A stretch of 64,000 bases of DNA, taken from the NCBI GenBank assembly GCA_029558905.1, contig JAKQCX010000012.1:1-64000 (forward strand), read 5' to 3'. This DNA comes from Pseudomonadota bacterium. Its GTDB lineage: Bacteria; Pseudomonadota; Gammaproteobacteria; Burkholderiales; Thiobacillaceae. The notes beneath the pieces are model-generated. The model was not told the DNA's origin, did no database searches, and worked only from the letters and a program-made list of their open reading frames with translations. Of the stretch, positions 8,739-18,235 are shown piece after piece. The first letter of the stretch is position 1. Every line of letters starts with the position of its first letter. Both the position numbers and the translations under genes were made by a program.

Positions 8739-9079
8739 TGGCTGGCACGTCAGCCAAGTTTGAAGTCCTGCTTACCGAGGGTGCGGAGCAAGATTTAGAG
8801 GCCATCCACGACTACATCGCCGAATTCGACTGCGTGGCCAACGCCAACTATGTGTTGGATGAGTTGATGAGCGTTGTGGAGAGCCTGTCCAGGTTCCCGG
8901 AACGCGGTAGCTATCCGAAGGAATTGGTCGGCCTTGGCATCAAAGAATACCGCCAGACCTTCTTCAAGCCGTACCGCGTGATCTACCGTGCCACAGGCAA
9001 CCACGTCATCATCTACCTGATTGCAGATGGGCGCCGTGACATGCAGTCAGTGTTGGCAAAAAGGCTGCTTGGCGCTTGA
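8738..9079 (+). CDS. RelE/ParE-family toxin
   Basis: A 113-residue protein with the ParE/RelE fold (PF05016): an N-terminal AEQDLEAIHDYIAEF helix pair, then the core strand region KEYRQTFFKPYRVIYRATGNHVIIYLIADGRRD. The Arg-rich face and the PYRVIYR strand resemble the ParE side, where toxins inhibit DNA gyrase, but RelE-like mRNA cleavage cannot be excluded. It is the second gene of the pair and looks intact. Its length is slightly above the usual 95-105 residues. Confidence 0.88.
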   Translation: MAGTSAKFEVLLTEGAEQDLEAIHDYIAEFDCVANANYVLDELMSVVESLSRFPERGSYPKELVGLGIKEYRQTFFKPYRVIYRATGNHVIIYLIADGRRDMQSVLAKRLLGA

Positions 9080-9134
9080 ACTGCGACAACACGCAGCAGG
9101 CTTGGACAAATGACCACGAAAAAGCCGCCACAGG

Positions 9135-9290
9135 CACGAGATTCGCCTCTCGGAGCGCAAGTTTTACCAGAAGATCACCGACATCTACGCCACGGCCATT
9201 GACTACGATGTGACGGCGCAGGCCACCAAGCGCTTTTTTGCCACGGTGCAGAACAAGCTGCATGGGCCATTCACGGCCAGACAGCAGCGG
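9135..9290 (+). pseudogene. RhuM-family protein remnant, frameshifted
   Basis: From 9135 the plus strand encodes HEIRLSERKFYQKITDIY followed by DYDVTAQATKRFFATVQNKLH, which matches the C-terminal domain of RhuM (virulence RhuM family) proteins. After LH the match continues in another frame as AIHGQTAAE, as if one base were missing near 9263 (the expected LHWAIHGQ is broken at the Trp codon). The rest of the roughly 330-residue protein is absent. RhuM genes travel with restriction and mobile loci, so this marks lost mobile DNA. Recognition is from memory of the family motif. Confidence 0.6.
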
Positions 9291-9419
9291 AGATGTCCAG
9301 GTAGACGGGCCGCGCCATCCCTTATGTCAACCTGCCCGCGACAGAGTACGCCGCCGCACTCAACGGTGCCGCCCACAGTCCGAATCGCGGCACCGGATCG
9401 AGCGCTTCGATGCGAACCC

Positions 9420-10173
9420 TCAGCGCGCGGTATAGCCGCCATCGGCGACCAGGGCAGCACCCGTGATGAAACCGGCGCCGTCCGACAACAGGAAAGCCAC
9501 GGCATGCGCGATTTCATCGGCTTGCGCCAGGCGGCCGATCGGATGCTGGTCGACAAGCCCTTCAAGCGCCTTGGGGTCGACCGTGTCCAGGATCGGCGTT
9601 CGCACGCCGCCGGGGTGGACCGAATTGATGCGGACACCCTGACTTGAATACGCCAGCGCCGCCGACCGTGTCAGCCCGGTGACGCCGTGCTTGGAGGCGA
9701 CATAGGCCGGATCGGCAGGGCTGCCGACCAGGCCCATGATCGAAGACGTGTTGACGATGGCGCCGCCGCCGCCGGCGAGGATGGCCGGGATCTGATGGCG
9801 CAGGCCGTAGGCCACGCCGCTCAGGTTGACATCGATGACGCGCCCGCCAGTCCGCCGGTTCCAGCTCGCCTACCGCCGTCGCAGGGCCGACGATGCCGGC
9901 ATTGTTGACCGCGAAATGCAGGGCGCCAAAGGCCTCGATCGCGCGATCGACCGTGGCCTTGGCATCGGCGGCGCTGGAGACATCGGCAACGTGCCCCACG
10001 GCACGCCCGCCGGCTGCGGTGATCGCAGCCACGACGCGCTCCACCGCATCGGCCTTGAGATCCGATACGACGACGGACAGACCGTTGGCCGCAAGCAGGC
10101 GGGCGGTGGCCTCGCCGATGCCGGATGCGGCACCGGTGACGAGAGCGGATTGGCCACGGAACGAATAGCGCAT
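9420..10173 (-). pseudogene. Short-chain dehydrogenase/reductase broken by a frameshift
   Basis: The first part (10173 to about 9845) encodes a good SDR start: TGAASGIGEATA cofactor loop, VADVSSAADAKATVDRA, and NNAG in HFAVNNAGIVG. The match then leaves the frame after ELEPADWR and continues in another frame with YGLRHQIPAI, the catalytic Ser in NTSSIMGLVG, YVASK and the C-terminal GAALVADGGYTAR ending at 9420. One extra base in the C/G-rich run at 9841-9848 explains the shift. All catalytic residues are otherwise present, so the break is recent or a sequencing error. It is a different SDR from the one at 4699. Confidence 0.85.
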
Positions 10174-10227
10174 GGGTTGTCTCCTCGGTGGGATGAGGGA
10201 AACGTGATGCCGATCAATCGAAAGGAT

Positions 10228-10920
10228 TCATGCCGCTGCCGCCGCCGCGATCAGGTCGAGCACGACCGTGCTGATGCCGGTGATGATGAACTGCGTGCCC
10301 ATGCAGACCAGCAGGAAGCCCATCAAGCGCGAGATGGCAGCAATGCCGCCGCTGCCCAGCCGTCGCTGGATGCGCTTCGATGCCCGCAGGCACAGCCAGA
10401 GGATGAGGCTGAAGGACAGAAAGACCAGTGTTGGCGTAACGGCCAAGACCCAGGGCGTGACACTGGTGCCACTTTCGATCTGGGCGGCGGCGCTGATCAG
10501 CATCGCAATGGTGCCGGGGCCGGCGGTGCTCGGCATCGCCAGCGGGACAAAGGCTATGTTGACCGCGCGCCGCGCGTGCTGGTCGTGCATCTGCGCAGCC
10601 TTTTCTTCGGCCTCGGCGTCGCTTCTGGACTCCCGGGGCGAGAACAGCATCTGCAACCCGATCAGCCCGACGATCAGGCCGCCCGCAATGCGCAACCCGG
10701 GAATGGAAATGCCGAAGACGCGCATCACCATCTGACCGCCATAGAAGGCCACCATCATGATGATGAACACGTAAATGCAGGTCTGCACGATCTGGCGACG
10801 TTGTTCCTCTTCGGGCATGCCATGGGACAGGCTCAAGAACAGCACCAACGTGGTCAGGGGGTTGGCCAGGGGCAGGATCATCAACAATCCCAGGCCAATG
10901 AGTTCCAGCAGTTCCAGCAT
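10228..10920 (-). CDS. MarC-family integral membrane protein
   Basis: A 230-residue protein with six predicted membrane segments and the MarC family pattern: PLANPLTTLVLFLSLS in the first segment and FVPLAMPSTAGPGTIAMLIS in the middle. The start at 10920 is taken because the membrane domain begins MLELLELIGLGLL; the longer frame from 11094 adds an Arg/Pro-rich stretch that looks non-coding. MarC (UPF0056) proteins sit in the inner membrane; some members transport amino acids, most are uncharacterised. It is followed by the SDR pseudogene on the same strand. Confidence 0.88.
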   Translation of the reverse strand: MLELLELIGLGLLMILPLANPLTTLVLFLSLSHGMPEEEQRRQIVQTCIYVFIIMMVAFYGGQMVMRVFGISIPGLRIAGGLIVGLIGLQMLFSPRESRSDAEAEEKAAQMHDQHARRAVNIAFVPLAMPSTAGPGTIAMLISAAAQIESGTSVTPWVLAVTPTLVFLSFSLILWLCLRASKRIQRRLGSGGIAAISRLMGFLLVCMGTQFIITGISTVVLDLIAAAAAA

Positions 10921-11110
10921 CAGCAGTCGTCCGGGGAAATCGTGCGCACGCGGGCGCGAAGCGCTGGCGGGCGGCGCGCCAATCCGCGCTGATGCTCGAC
11001 ATGGCGCGTGGTGTGCAGGCCCGCAGTCGGGAAGTTCACGGTCACAGCCAGCACGTCGGCATGCAGACCGCCTCTCATCGACGGCCAGCGGCACCTCATC
11101 ATTCGTGTGT

Positions 11111-11818
11111 TCATGACTGGTCGCGTATCGTTCCTGGCTGTGCTGACGCGGCGGGAGAAACCGCGTGCGTCGCTGGCACCGGAAGATGCGGACTCGGCGG
11201 TCGCGGCGCCAGCAACAGCGGCACGAACTCGTGCAGCGTCGACGTCAGCAGTTCGCGGTCGAGGTCAGGTTCACGGGTCTCGCGGATCTTGAGTCCTTCG
11301 AACAGGCACTGCAACAGCAGTGCGCGGCCTGCAGCGGCGGCGGCCGGCATGCCCTGTCCGCCGCTGGCACGGTCGCGGGTCAGCCAGTCGACCAGCGCTG
11401 CACGCAGGGTGGTATCGAAGCGTTGCAGGGCGGCGGCCACTCGCCGGTCGCGGGTGGCCTCGGCGGAAATCTCCAGCAGCAGCGCTGCATTCATGCCCCC
11501 GCTGTCGCCTTCGTTCGCGCGGCCATAGTTCTGCGCCATTTCGCTGGCCAGGTCGACCTGGCGATTGAGCTTGATGTCCTCTCGCAGCAACTCCAGTTGG
11601 TGTTCGACGATGGCCAGGATGATGTCACTCTTGTTGTCGAAGTAGCGATAGATCAGTCCCGCACTCATGCCGGCGGTATCGGCGATGTAGGCCATGCTGG
11701 CGGCATGGAAGCCGTGCTCGATGAAGCAGCGCCGCGCTGCATCGAGGATCCGGTTGCGTTGTGCCGTGGCACGTTCCTGCGCCTTTTTCGACACTGCTGT
11801 TTCATGCTTGCCGCTCAT
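11111..11818 (-). CDS. TetR-family repressor of the RND efflux operon
   Basis: A 235-residue protein. Residues about 12-60 form the TetR DNA-binding domain, with FHAASMAYIADTAGMSAGLIYRYFDNKSDI as the helix-turn-helix region; the C-terminal part is a variable ligand domain rich in Ala/Leu. The ATG overlaps the stop of the outer-membrane factor gene by four bases, so it is the last gene of the efflux operon rather than divergent from it. This layout gives negative feedback. A matching palindrome lies in the operon promoter at 17613-17628. Confidence 0.92.
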   Translation of the reverse strand: MSGKHETAVSKKAQERATAQRNRILDAARRCFIEHGFHAASMAYIADTAGMSAGLIYRYFDNKSDIILAIVEHQLELLREDIKLNRQVDLASEMAQNYGRANEGDSGGMNAALLLEISAEATRDRRVAAALQRFDTTLRAALVDWLTRDRASGGQGMPAAAAAGRALLLQCLFEGLKIRETREPDLDRELLTSTLHEFVPLLLAPRPPSPHLPVPATHAVSPAASAQPGTIRDQS

Positions 11819-13221
11819 ATGCCCCCCTCTCTCCAGCCACCTCCCAAGACTTTGTACAAGGTGACGCGATTGGCCTGTTCCGCCAACTGGGCCGCCACCA
11901 GCGACTGCCGTGCCGAGTACAGGGTGCGCTGGGCGTCGAGCAGGACCAGGTAGCTGTCCTGACCGGCCTCGTATCGGGCCTGCGAAAATGCGTGCGTACG
12001 GCTGGCCGCGGCGAACAGTGCCTCCTGTGCACTGCGTCGGGCAGCCAGCGTACCCGACAGCGCCAGTGCATCGGCAACCTCGCGGAATGCGGACTGGATC
12101 GCTTTCTCGTATTCGGCGAGGGCGATATCGCGGTTGGCCTGGGCCACGCCCAGCGCCGCGGTCAGGCGCCCGCCCTGGAAGATCGGGATATTGATCCGCG
12201 GCACGAAGCTCCACACGCCGTTGCCGCCGTCGAACAGATCAGAGAGTTCCGCACTGCTGCTGCCGATGTTGCCGGTCAGGGTGATCGACGGGAAGAACGC
12301 GGCGCGGGCGGCGCCGATGTTGGCGTTGGCCGCACGCAAGCCGTGCTCGGCAGCCAGCACGTCAGGCCGGCGCAGCAGCACCTGCGACGGCAGCCCGGCT
12401 GGCAGATTGGCGAGGCCGCTGACCTGCGGAGTGAACGCGTCCGGAAGCAGCGTCTCATCCACTGGAGCGCCGACCAGCAAGGTCAGCGTATTGCGGCCCT
12501 GCAGCACCTGGGCTTGATAGCGGGCCACGTCCGAACGCGCGGTTTCGACCACGGTGCGCGCCTGGCTGACGTCCAGCCCGGACACCGCGCCCTGCGCGTG
12601 GCGCTGCTCGGTCAGCCTGAATGATGCCATGTGGTTGTCCAGCGTCGCCTGAGCGATGGTGAGCGACTCCTGGTCGGCGGCCAGCGCCAGCCAGGTGTCG
12701 GCAACTTCCGCGATCAGCGCCAGCTGCGCGCTGCGATGCGCTTCCTCGGTGGCGAGAAACTGCTCCAACGCCGCCTGGCTGAGGTTGTGCACGCGACCGA
12801 ACAGGTCCAGCTCGAACCCCACGACACCGGCGCTGGCGGTGTAGCTTTCGGAGACGGCCAGGCTATCGCCGCCACTGCGGGTCATGCTGGCCTCCGCACC
12901 CAGTGACGGCAGACGGTCGGCGCGCTGGATGCGGTATTGCGCACGCGCGCGCTCGACTTTGAGCACCGCCACCCGTAGGTCACGGTTGTTTTCAAGCGCC
13001 AGCGCAACGAGTTGGTCCAGTCGGGGATCGGCGAAGAAGTCGCGCCAGCCGATATCAGCTGTTGCCGTGGCGTCGCCGACCGTCTGCGGTGTTTCCGCCG
13101 GCAGCGGCCAGTCGGCCGGAATCGCCGGTTTGGCTTCGGGCAGCGGCGGCTGCAGGTTGGCGCAACCGGGGACGAACAGGGCCGTGGCCAGCGCAAGGCT
13201 GGTGATCAGGGGGCGAATCAT
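11815..13221 (-). CDS. Outer-membrane efflux lipoprotein, OprM/NodT family
   Basis: A 468-residue protein with a lipoprotein signal (ATALFVPGC, Cys about residue 20) and two outer-membrane efflux repeats (PF02321) around residues 65-250 and 275-455. Motifs such as [32 protein letters not shown] and [30 protein letters not shown] are typical of OprM, TtgC and SmeC. It forms the trimeric channel that completes the HAE1 pump. Its start overlaps the RND gene stop by four bases. Probable substrates are drugs, dyes and aromatic solvents, by family. Confidence 0.95.
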   Translation of the reverse strand: MIRPLITSLALATALFVPGCANLQPPLPEAKPAIPADWPLPAETPQTVGDATATADIGWRDFFADPRLDQLVALALENNRDLRVAVLKVERARAQYRIQRADRLPSLGAEASMTRSGGDSLAVSESYTASAGVVGFELDLFGRVHNLSQAALEQFLATEEAHRSAQLALIAEVADTWLALAADQESLTIAQATLDNHMASFRLTEQRHAQGAVSGLDVSQARTVVETARSDVARYQAQVLQGRNTLTLLVGAPVDETLLPDAFTPQVSGLANLPAGLPSQVLLRRPDVLAAEHGLRAANANIGAARAAFFPSITLTGNIGSSSAELSDLFDGGNGVWSFVPRINIPIFQGGRLTAALGVAQANRDIALAEYEKAIQSAFREVADALALSGTLAARRSAQEALFAAASRTHAFSQARYEAGQDSYLVLLDAQRTLYSARQSLVAAQLAEQANRVTLYKVLGGGWREGGI

Positions 13222-16200
13222 TGTGAGGCTCCTTCCGGCTCCGCTACGGCCGGCGTGGTGGTGGCCTGGCGCTTGCCGAACAGGCGCTGCACGACCACGA
13301 AGAACAGGGGAATGAAGAACACGCCGAGCAGAGTGCCTACAGCCATACCGCCGACCACGCCGGTACCGATTGCACGCTGCGCACCCGAGCCCGCGCCGCT
13401 GGCCAGCGCCAACGGCAGCACGCCCAGGCCGAAGGCCAGCGAGGTCATGATGATGGGGCGCAGGCGGTCGCGCACGGCCTGCATGGTGGCCGCGATCAGG
13501 TCCATGCCGCTTTCAAGGTTCTCCTTGGCGAACTCCACGATCAGGATCGCGTTCTTGCTGGTCAGGCCCACCGTGGTAAGCATGGCGACCTGGAAATAGA
13601 CGTCACGGTTCATGCCCATCAACGTGTTGGCCAGCACCGCGCCGAGGATGCCAAGCGGCGCCACCAGCAGCACCGCCGTGGGCACTGTCCAGCTTTCGTA
13701 CAGCGCCGCCAGACACAGGAACACGATCAGCAGCGACAGCGTGTACAGCAGTGGCGTCTGCGCACCCGACGCACGCTCCTGGTAGGACACCGCCGTCCAC
13801 TCGACACCAAAGCCGGAAGGCAGTTGCTTGGCCAGGCGCTCGATCTCGTCCATGGCCGCACCCGAGGATACCCCCGGCGCGGCCTCTCCCTGGATCTCCA
13901 GCGACGGCACGCCGTCATAGCGCTCCAGGCGCGGCGAGCCAAAGTCCCAACGAGAGCTGCCGAAGGCGGTGAACGGCACCATCTCGCCGGCATTGTTCTT
14001 CACCGACCACAGATTGAAGTCATCCGGGGTCATGCGGAACGGCGCATCGGCCTGCAGGTAGACGCGCTTGACGCGGCCGCGGTCGATGAAATCGTCGATA
14101 TACTGGCCGCCCCAGGCCGCCGCGAGCGTGGCGTTGATCGCGTCCAGCGACAGACCCAGCGCACCCGCCTTGGCGACGTCGACGTCGATGCGCAGCTGCG
14201 GCGTGTCCTCCTGGCCGTTGGGACGCACGTTGGCGAGCAACTTGCTCCCCGCCGCCAGGCCAAGCAGCTGATCACGGGCGGCGATCAACGCCTCATGACC
14301 CTTGCCGGCGTTGTCCTGGAGGTAGAACGAGTAGCCGGTGGCGATGCCCAGCTCAGGCATCGCCGGCGGCGCGAACACGAAGGTGACGGCATCCTTGATC
14401 TGGCTCATCGCCGCCATGCCACGCCCCGCGACCGCCTCGACGCTGAGTTTGGCATCGCCGCGTTCGCCCCAGTCCTTGAGCTTGACGAAGGCGATGCCGG
14501 TGTTCTGGCCACTGCCCGCGAAACTGAAGCCCTGCACCGCGAACGTGGATTCAACCGCGTCCTTCTCGTTCTCGAGGAAGTGCTTCTCCAGCTTCGCGAT
14601 CGACTGCAGCGTGCGCTCCTGGGTAGCGCCCACCGGCGCCTGGATCGTCGCCATCAGCACGCCCTGATCCTCGTTGGGCAGGAAGGCGCTGGGCAGGCGC
14701 GCGAACAACAGCCCCATCGCCAGCGCCAGTGCTACGAAGATCGCCATGAATCGCCACGGACGACCGAGGATGCCGCGCACGCCACGCTGGTAGTTGGCGC
14801 TGGTCTTTTCGAAGCCGCGATTGAACCAGTGGAAGAAGCGGGCGAACAGGCCGCCGCTGCTGTCGTGGTGCTCGCCCTTCTTCAGTGGCTTGAGCAGGGT
14901 CGCGCACAGTGCCGGCGTCAGCACGATCGCGACCAGCACCGACAGCGTCATCGCCGACACGATCGTCACCGTGAACTGGCGGTAGATCACGCCCGAGGAG
15001 CCGGACATGAAGGCCATCGGCACGAACACCGCCGACAGCACCACGCCGATGCCGACCAGGGCACCGGTGATCTGGTCCATCGACTTGCGCGTGGCCTCGA
15101 GCGGGGACAGGCCTTCCTCGCTCATGAGGCGCTCGACGTTCTCGACCACGACGATGGCGTCATCGACCAGCAGGCCGATCGCCAGCACCATCGCGAACAT
15201 GGTCAGCATGTTCACCGAGAAGCCGAGCGCGGCAAGCACGCCGAAGGTACCCAGCAGCACCACCGGCACCGCGATCGTCGGGATCAGGGTGGCGCGGAAG
15301 TTCTGCAGGAACAGATACATGACCAGGAACACGAGAACGATCGCCTCGAGCAGGGTCTTGACCACGCCCTTGATCGACACCTTCACGAACGGCGTGGTGT
15401 CGAACGGAATCACCGCCTTGAGGCCTGGCGGAAAGTACGGCTCCAGTTCCGCCAGCGCCTGCTTCACGCCGGCGGCGGTATCGATCGCGTTGGCGCCGGT
15501 GGCCAGCGAGATCGCCACACCGGTGGCCTGCTGGCCGTTATAGCGGGAATCGAACTCGTAGCTTTCGCTACCCATCTCCACACGCGCGATGTCGCCCAGG
15601 CGCAGCTCGGAACCGTCCGGGTTCGAACGCACGATGATGTCGCGGAACTGCTCGGGGGTCTGCAGCCGGTCCTGGGCATTGATGGTGGCGTTGAGTTGCT
15701 GACCCTTGACCGCCGGCGCACCACCGAGCGTGCCGAGCGCGACCTGTGCGTTCTGAGCCCGGATCGCGGCGGTGACCTCGGGAACCGACAGCTGATAGGT
15801 CTGCAGCTTGTTCGGATCCAGCCAGATGCGCATGGCGTACTTGCCGCCGAACACCTGGATGGTACCCACTCCGGGCACACGGCTGAGCGGGTCGACGATG
15901 TTGGCACCGACATAGTCGGCGATGTCGGTCTTGTCCATGCTGCCGTCTTCGGACACGAAGCCGACCACCTGCAGGAAGCCCGCCGTCGACTTGCTGACGC
16001 TGACGCCCTGACGCTGCACCTCCTGCGGCAACAGCGGCATCGCCAGCTGCAGCTTGTTCTGGACCTGGACCTGGGCGATGTCGCCGTCGGTGCCGGTCTC
16101 GAAGGTCAGGGTGATTGTCGCCATGCCGTTGGACGACGACTGCGAGGAGAAGTACATCAGGCCGTCGAGGCCCTTCATGTTCTGCTCGATGATCTGGGTC

Positions 16201-16382
16201 ACCGAGTCCTGGACCACCTTGGCGGATGCACCCGGGTAGGTGGCGCGGATCTCGACGCTGGGCGGTGCCACGATCGGGTACATCGATATCGGCAGCGTGA
16301 AAATCGACAGTGCGCCGGCCAGCATGATGATGATCGCGATGACCCACGCGAAGATGGGCCGGTCGATGAAGAAACGTGCCAT
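13218..16382 (-). CDS. RND efflux pump inner-membrane transporter, HAE1 (AcrB/MexB) family
   Basis: A 1054-residue protein starting [20 protein letters not shown], the classic start of AcrB-type pumps. The proton-relay pair is present in [18 protein letters not shown] (fourth membrane segment). Two large periplasmic loops and twelve membrane segments are present; length is normal. It exports hydrophobic compounds using the proton gradient together with the adaptor at 16395 and the channel at 11815. It overlaps the channel gene by four bases and follows the adaptor gene by 12 bases. Confidence 0.97.
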   Translation of the reverse strand: MARFFIDRPIFAWVIAIIIMLAGALSIFTLPISMYPIVAPPSVEIRATYPGASAKVVQDSVTQIIEQNMKGLDGLMYFSSQSSSNGMATITLTFETGTDGDIAQVQVQNKLQLAMPLLPQEVQRQGVSVSKSTAGFLQVVGFVSEDGSMDKTDIADYVGANIVDPLSRVPGVGTIQVFGGKYAMRIWLDPNKLQTYQLSVPEVTAAIRAQNAQVALGTLGGAPAVKGQQLNATINAQDRLQTPEQFRDIIVRSNPDGSELRLGDIARVEMGSESYEFDSRYNGQQATGVAISLATGANAIDTAAGVKQALAELEPYFPPGLKAVIPFDTTPFVKVSIKGVVKTLLEAIVLVFLVMYLFLQNFRATLIPTIAVPVVLLGTFGVLAALGFSVNMLTMFAMVLAIGLLVDDAIVVVENVERLMSEEGLSPLEATRKSMDQITGALVGIGVVLSAVFVPMAFMSGSSGVIYRQFTVTIVSAMTLSVLVAIVLTPALCATLLKPLKKGEHHDSSGGLFARFFHWFNRGFEKTSANYQRGVRGILGRPWRFMAIFVALALAMGLLFARLPSAFLPNEDQGVLMATIQAPVGATQERTLQSIAKLEKHFLENEKDAVESTFAVQGFSFAGSGQNTGIAFVKLKDWGERGDAKLSVEAVAGRGMAAMSQIKDAVTFVFAPPAMPELGIATGYSFYLQDNAGKGHEALIAARDQLLGLAAGSKLLANVRPNGQEDTPQLRIDVDVAKAGALGLSLDAINATLAAAWGGQYIDDFIDRGRVKRVYLQADAPFRMTPDDFNLWSVKNNAGEMVPFTAFGSSRWDFGSPRLERYDGVPSLEIQGEAAPGVSSGAAMDEIERLAKQLPSGFGVEWTAVSYQERASGAQTPLLYTLSLLIVFLCLAALYESWTVPTAVLLVAPLGILGAVLANTLMGMNRDVYFQVAMLTTVGLTSKNAILIVEFAKENLESGMDLIAATMQAVRDRLRPIIMTSLAFGLGVLPLALASGAGSGAQRAIGTGVVGGMAVGTLLGVFFIPLFFVVVQRLFGKRQATTTPAVAEPEGASQ

Positions 16383-16394
16383 GGGGGCCTCCGC

Positions 16395-17582
16395 TTACTT
16401 CTGCACGGCGGTACCGCCGGGAGCAGCGGTAGCGGTGGGACCGGCACCGTTGATCTCGACAGCCTGCACGGGAACACCCGGCCTGATCTTCTGCAGGCCC
16501 TCGACGATGACCCGGTCGCCGGTCGCAAGCCCGGACTCGACCAGCCACTTGTCTCCGATCGCCTGGCTGACCACGACCTGACGCTGCTCGGCCTTGCCGT
16601 CCTTGCCCACCACCATCGCGCTGGTATTGCCCTTGGGGTCGCGCGCAATACCTTGCTGCGGCACCAGGATCGCGTTTTGGCGCTGGCCGCTGCCGAGCAC
16701 CGCGCGCACATACATGCCCGGCAGCAACACGCGGTCGGGATTGGGCACCACCACCCGCAGCGCGTAGCTGCCGGTGGATGGGTCCACGGTGACTTCGGAG
16801 AAGGCCAGCTTGCCCGCGTGCGAAAACTCGCTGCCATCCTCGAGCACGATCTTGACCGGCAACCCTTCGGTGCTATCCAGCACGCCCGATGCCAAGTCCT
16901 TGCGCAGGGCCAGCAGTTCGCTGCTGGACTGAGTCAGATCGACGTAGATCGGATCGAGCTGCTGCACCGTGGCCAGTGCCGTGGCCTGTCCCGCGGTGAC
17001 CAGGGCGCCCTGGGTGACCGTGGACTTGCCGATGCGCCCACGGATGGGCGAGGTGATGCGGGCGTAACCCAGGGTCACGCTGGTCCCGTCTACCGTCGCC
17101 TGCGCCGCCTTCACGTCGGCTTCGGCCTGCCGCAGCGTGGCTTGAGCGTTGTCGTTGTCCTGCCTGCTGACAGCGTCGATCTTGACCAGCTCGGCGCTGC
17201 GCTGAGCCTGGAGCCGGGCGGTGACCAGTGCGGCCTCGGCACGGGCCAGCGCTGCGCGCGCACTGTTGTTCTCGGCACGGTAACCGGCGTCGTCGATCTG
17301 GTAGAGCGGCTGCCCAGCCTTGACCTCGCCGCCTTCGGTGAACAGGCGATTGCGCACGATGCCCGAGACCTGCGGGCGCACTTCGGCCACCAGGAACGGG
17401 CTGGTGCGACCGGGCAACTCGCGGGTCAGCGTGATCGGCCCGGATGTCAGCGTCACGACGGACACCGGCACGGCCTCACCCTGCGTGAGCGGTCCTTCCC
17501 CGCCGGAACAGGCAGCGAGCGACAGGGAAATTGCCATGGCAGAGACTATGTATTTGAACTTAGAAGACATTTCCTCACCCAT
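16395..17582 (-). CDS. RND efflux periplasmic adaptor (membrane fusion protein, AcrA/MexA type)
   Basis: A 395-residue lipoprotein: signal with lipobox SLAAC (Cys about residue 25), a lipoyl half-motif VRPQVSGIVRNRLFTEGGEVKAGQPLYQID, a coiled-coil hairpin rich in Ala/Arg/Gln (about 100-170), a second lipoyl half around ITSPIRGRIGKSTVTQGALV, and a beta-barrel domain. An alternative start at 17570 (MSSKFKYIV) is equally possible; neither has an ideal ribosome site. First gene of the operon adaptor-pump-channel-tetR. Confidence 0.95.
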   Translation of the reverse strand: MGEEMSSKFKYIVSAMAISLSLAACSGGEGPLTQGEAVPVSVVTLTSGPITLTRELPGRTSPFLVAEVRPQVSGIVRNRLFTEGGEVKAGQPLYQIDDAGYRAENNSARAALARAEAALVTARLQAQRSAELVKIDAVSRQDNDNAQATLRQAEADVKAAQATVDGTSVTLGYARITSPIRGRIGKSTVTQGALVTAGQATALATVQQLDPIYVDLTQSSSELLALRKDLASGVLDSTEGLPVKIVLEDGSEFSHAGKLAFSEVTVDPSTGSYALRVVVPNPDRVLLPGMYVRAVLGSGQRQNAILVPQQGIARDPKGNTSAMVVGKDGKAEQRQVVVSQAIGDKWLVESGLATGDRVIVEGLQKIRPGVPVQAVEINGAGPTATAAPGGTAVQK

Positions 17583-17612
17583 CAGAAATTCGGAAGAAGT
17601 TCGATGAGCGAA

Positions 17613-17640
17613 GAATGAACGATCATTCTCTTTTTGTCAA
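17613..17640 (-). promoter_or_regulatory. Efflux operon promoter with TetR-type operator
   Basis: On the minus strand TTGACA (17640-17635) is a perfect -35 box; 17 bases downstream CATTCT is a weak -10. The palindrome GAATGA-ACGA-TCATTC (17613-17628) covers the -10 and part of the spacer, where a bound repressor would block RNA polymerase. The TetR gene at the end of the operon is the natural partner. The operator also overlaps the last codons of the RTX remnant. Confidence 0.65.
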
Positions 17641-18235
17641 GTCGTCGATACGCGAAGCAACCCCGCCCCGGCCGAACTGGTAGGCGTCGTTGCCGTTGGC
17701 GTAGAGGGTGGGCGTGGTGTTGCGCAGGACCCGGTACTGGCCGTTCTCGTAAATCCAGTTCCAGCCGGTGGCACCGATCAGCGTGTCATTGCCCGCCTGG
17801 CCGGTGATCGTGTCCCCGGCGGACGAGCCGTGGATGGTGTCGTCGCTCTCGGTGCTCGCGGCCACGGTCGCACGCAGTGCGTCGTCGTGGCTCCACACCG
17901 TGCCGTCGTCAAACACATACTGGCCGACGCCGTTGCTGCCCCACCACCAGCCGCCGCGCGGTATGGAAAGCGTCTCGCCCGTATCGACGATGGTGAAGAT
18001 GAGGTTGTCGTTGTAATCCGCCGTGACGCGGATATCCGCCGGATTCAGCCCCGAGAAGCGCACGATGTCGCGCTGGGTGCCCGATTCCACCGCATCGCGC
18101 ACCGTATCGTTGCCAGCTCCCCGACCAAAAATGTACGTGTCTGCTCCGGCGCCACCGCACAAGTCATCATCCCCCCGCACCACCGTCGAGCACGTCATTG
18201 CCGGAGCCACCGATCAGGGTGTCGTTGCCGCCAGG
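17623..18235 (-). pseudogene. C-terminal remnant of an RTX (haemolysin-type calcium-binding) protein
   Basis: The segment begins with nonapeptide repeats GGNDTLIGGSGNDVLDGG (18235-18180), goes out of frame at a run of six C (18171-18176 on the plus strand), and continues as DDDLCGGAGADTYIFGRGAGNDTV followed by a haemolysin-type calcium-binding-related domain and more repeats (GQAGNDTLIG). It ends at 17623 with a non-family tail IDDLTKRE whose codons are part of the efflux promoter. The N-terminus is missing and the C-terminal secretion signal appears lost. Such proteins bind calcium outside the cell after type I secretion. Not functional. Confidence 0.82.

Noticed and set aside
9291-9419. Short plus-strand reading frame after the RhuM relic (IPYVNLPATEYAAALNG)
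   Set aside because: It looks protein-like but is too short, has no start, and I could not link it to a family.
13824-17618. A 1264-codon open frame on the plus strand across the efflux genes
   Set aside because: It lies opposite the RND pump and adaptor, is rich in Arg, His and Gln, and has no domain. In GC-rich genes the frame opposite codon position 3 often stays open.
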